64,000 bases of DNA. Source: Rhodococcus sp. BP22 (lineage in GTDB: Bacteria > Actinomycetota > Actinomycetes > Mycobacteriales > Mycobacteriaceae). Where the stretch lies: NCBI RefSeq assembly GCF_014281965.1, contig NZ_JACFTB010000001.1, positions 1-64,000 on the forward strand, read 5' to 3'. This document shows, in pieces, positions 62,192 through 64,000 of this stretch; within the stretch, counting starts at the first letter, position 1; each line of letters begins with the position of its first letter. The position numbers and the translations under genes were made by a program. The notes beneath the pieces are model-generated. The model was not told the origin of the DNA and did no database searches. It saw only the letters and a program-made list of their open reading frames with translations.

Positions 62192-64000
62192 ATGACCGCA
62201 CATGCTCAGCGCTTCCGCCCGACCCGCGCCGGAATCATCAATCTGTGGGACTACCGCGATCAGGAATTCTCCTTTGCCGACGGTCGCCTCGTGTTACGTG
62301 GACCGAACGGCTCGGGAAAGACCAAAGCGCTCGAGGTTCTGTTTCCGTTCGTGCTCGACGGACGAATCGAGCCGAGGCGGTTGAACCCGTTCGCCGGTGA
62401 AGAGCGCACGATGAAGTCCAACCTTCTCTATCGCGGCCAGGAGAGCGCGCACTCCTATGTATGGATGGAGTTCGGGCGGGGCTCACGCGAGGATCCCGAG
62501 TCCGTCACTGTTGGTATCGGAATGCGCGCAAGTCGACAGAACGACAAGGTAACTCGCTGGTACTTTGTCGCCGATGGCCGTGTCGGCGTGGACTTTTCGC
62601 TCCTGGGTTCCGATGATCGGCCGCTGACCAAGAAGCAGCTTGCCGATCGACTCGGCACCGACGCGCTTTCCGACCGGCCGGTCGACTACCGAGCGGCCAT
62701 CGACGCTCGGATGTTCGGTCTCGGCTCGCAGCGTTACGACCAATTGATCAATCTGATCTTGACGTTGCGTCGTCCGCAATTGGCAAAGAACTTGGATCCC
62801 AAGGGGCTCTCTCAGGCACTGACCGACGGTCTGCGCCCGCTGGACGAGCAACTGGTTCTCGAAGCAGCGCGCTCGTTCAGTGACATGGAAGAGGTCGGTC
62901 GCGCGCTCGAAGGCTTGACTCGGGCAGATCAGGCCGCCACAACCTTCGTCGGCGTGTACGCGAAATACCTTCGAGTGCAAGCTCGCTCGGACGTGGAACA
63001 GATCAGCCGCAGACTCGAGTCCGTTACCCACGCAACCACGGCGCACTTCGCGGCCGCGGCGCTGAAGGAACGCCGGCTGTCCGAGCGCGCTGCCGCGGAG
63101 AAGCGATTCGACGACGCCGAACGAAGTCTGGACCAAGCTCTCGCCGACCGCGAAACATTGCAGCGATCGAGTGCCTACGAAGGCAAACAGCAACTCGACG
63201 ATCTCGCCGAATCGGCAGCGAAGCTGAAGATCTCCGCCGCCCAGCAGTCCGAGCGTGCCGGTAAAGCGCAGGCGGATCTGGCGCAGCGTTCCACCGAGGC
63301 CATCGACGCCGAAAGCTCGGTACGCGACTCGGTCGCCGCACTGACACGCGCCGAGGACGATCTCCAGATTGCTGCCGAGGACGCCGGCATCGCGTGGGCG
63401 TCGATGCCGGCCAGTGCGCGCACCGACCAGTTCAGCACGGCACTGCGCGGTCACGCCGAGGAACGTGACGGTGATGTGCGTGCCGTCCGCGATGCGCTCA
63501 GCACCGTCGAAAAGGCGATGACCGAACGCGCCCGTGCAGACAGAAGCGCCTCGCGTGCAAGAGAATTACTCGAAGCTGCTCGCGCGTCGGTCACCGAAGC
63601 CGAAGCTGCCGTGGAGTTGGCTCGTGCGCAGTATGCGTCGGGACTCCGGTCCTGGTGGGCCGAGAACTCGGCCCTGTACTCGGCTGCTGGAATCACCGTC
63701 GCCGCATTCGATTCCCTCGACGCTGCGGTACCTCACATCGGCGAGGACGACGCACCGAGCCTGGATGCCGTCCTTGCCGAGGCTTCGGCCGAGGGCCTCG
63801 AGAACGTGCGCGGACGGCGGACGCAGGCGGGTGCCGCCGCTGCAGCGCTGACCGAAGAACTGGCATCGATGCGTGCCGAACATGACCTCGTCACTGCTCA
63901 ACGCGACGATGCTCCCCCATCGTTCGCAGCTCGTACGTCCTCGCGTGACGGGCTTGTCGGAGCGCCGCTGTGGCAACTCGTTCGATTCGCCGACGGCGTG
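62192..64000 (+). CDS. jetC: Wadjet SMC-like ATPase JetC (TIGR02680 family), N-terminal part; cut by the right edge
   Basis: The first 603 residues of a large SMC-like ATPase. The nucleotide-binding N-lobe has RLVLRGPNGSGKTKALEVLF (Walker A). It is followed by the family segment YRGQESAHSYVWMEFGRGSR and RPQLAKNLDPKGLSQALTDG. Then a long coiled coil begins (from about residue 260, rich in Ala, Arg and Glu). The C-terminal Walker B lobe and the jetD nuclease gene (DUF2399 family) are expected to the right of the window. Confidence 0.92.
   Translation, partial: MTAHAQRFRPTRAGIINLWDYRDQEFSFADGRLVLRGPNGSGKTKALEVLFPFVLDGRIEPRRLNPFAGEERTMKSNLLYRGQESAHSYVWMEFGRGSREDPESVTVGIGMRASRQNDKVTRWYFVADGRVGVDFSLLGSDDRPLTKKQLADRLGTDALSDRPVDYRAAIDARMFGLGSQRYDQLINLILTLRRPQLAKNLDPKGLSQALTDGLRPLDEQLVLEAARSFSDMEEVGRALEGLTRADQAATTFVGVYAKYLRVQARSDVEQISRRLESVTHATTAHFAAAALKERRLSERAAAEKRFDDAERSLDQALADRETLQRSSAYEGKQQLDDLAESAAKLKISAAQQSERAGKAQADLAQRSTEAIDAESSVRDSVAALTRAEDDLQIAAEDAGIAWASMPASARTDQFSTALRGHAEERDGDVRAVRDALSTVEKAMTERARADRSASRARELLEAARASVTEAEAAVELARAQYASGLRSWWAENSALYSAAGITVAAFDSLDAAVPHIGEDDAPSLDAVLAEASAEGLENVRGRRTQAGAAAAALTEELASMRAEHDLVTAQRDDAPPSFAARTSSRDGLVGAPLWQLVRFADGV

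Noticed and set aside
60311..62203. A 630-codon open frame antisense to jetA and jetB
   Set aside because: Both sense genes match their families and overlap as an operon. The antisense frame has no domain and no plausible start signal.

Overview
The window is a gene-dense, high-GC stretch of an actinobacterial chromosome, most likely a Rhodococcus-type member of the Nocardiaceae. The evidence is a complete Pup-proteasome locus, WYL-type PafB/PafC, TatA/TatC next to a HelY helicase, F420/PPOX-family proteins beside cobalamin genes, and a gene order that, as I remember it, follows the Mycobacterium tuberculosis Rv2061c to Rv2125 stretch. Many genes appear to be leaderless: a TANNNT -10 box lies 6 or 7 nt before the start codon.

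Layout. 1-2054 (-): the start of a large nonribosomal peptide synthetase that runs off the left edge. 2.6-9.1 kb: apolipoprotein N-acyltransferase, an amidohydrolase, FxsA, a two-component pair whose kinase is frameshifted, and a TSUP exporter. 9.1-12 kb: TldD/TldE protease pair. 12-22.7 kb: aerobic cobalamin locus. A B12 riboswitch precedes cobN; cobG, cobH and cobIJ are divergent from it; cobK, cobL and an SDR face back; two PPOX-fold proteins flank the locus. 22.7-29.9 kb: Xaa-Pro peptidase, 5'-3' exonuclease, a repeat-rich DUF4333 membrane protein, helY, tatC and tatA. 30-40.4 kb: pafC, pafB, pafA, a PAP2/lipid-kinase fusion, prcA, prcB, pup, dop and arc (mpa). 40.4-50.3 kb: an orphan IdeR-type iron box, trmI, a RecB-like nuclease, a thioesterase, then a metH-HAD-hisE-hisG operon and a PAC2 protein. 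50.4-53.6 kb: nirB/nirD with a small conserved gene. 53.6-54.9 kb: a pentapeptide-repeat protein divergent from a TetR regulator across two palindromic operators.

From about 54.9 kb the content becomes accessory: a small cassette with a SUKH/SMI1-like protein and a lipoprotein, a multiply frameshifted remnant of a NucA/NucB-type DNase, a RES toxin whose Xre-like antitoxin is frameshifted, and the first three genes (DUF2397, DUF2398, TIGR02680 SMC-like ATPase) of a Wadjet/EptABCD plasmid-restriction system cut by the right edge.

Functional links. CobN/G/H/IJ/K/L make B12, which MetH uses for methionine. Pup is deamidated by Dop and ligated to targets by PafA; Arc unfolds the targets into the PrcAB proteasome; PafBC is the DNA-damage regulator of this group. 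NirBD reduces nitrite to ammonia. The accessory end looks like a defence island in partial decay. No tRNA, rRNA, intact mobile element or CRISPR array was seen.
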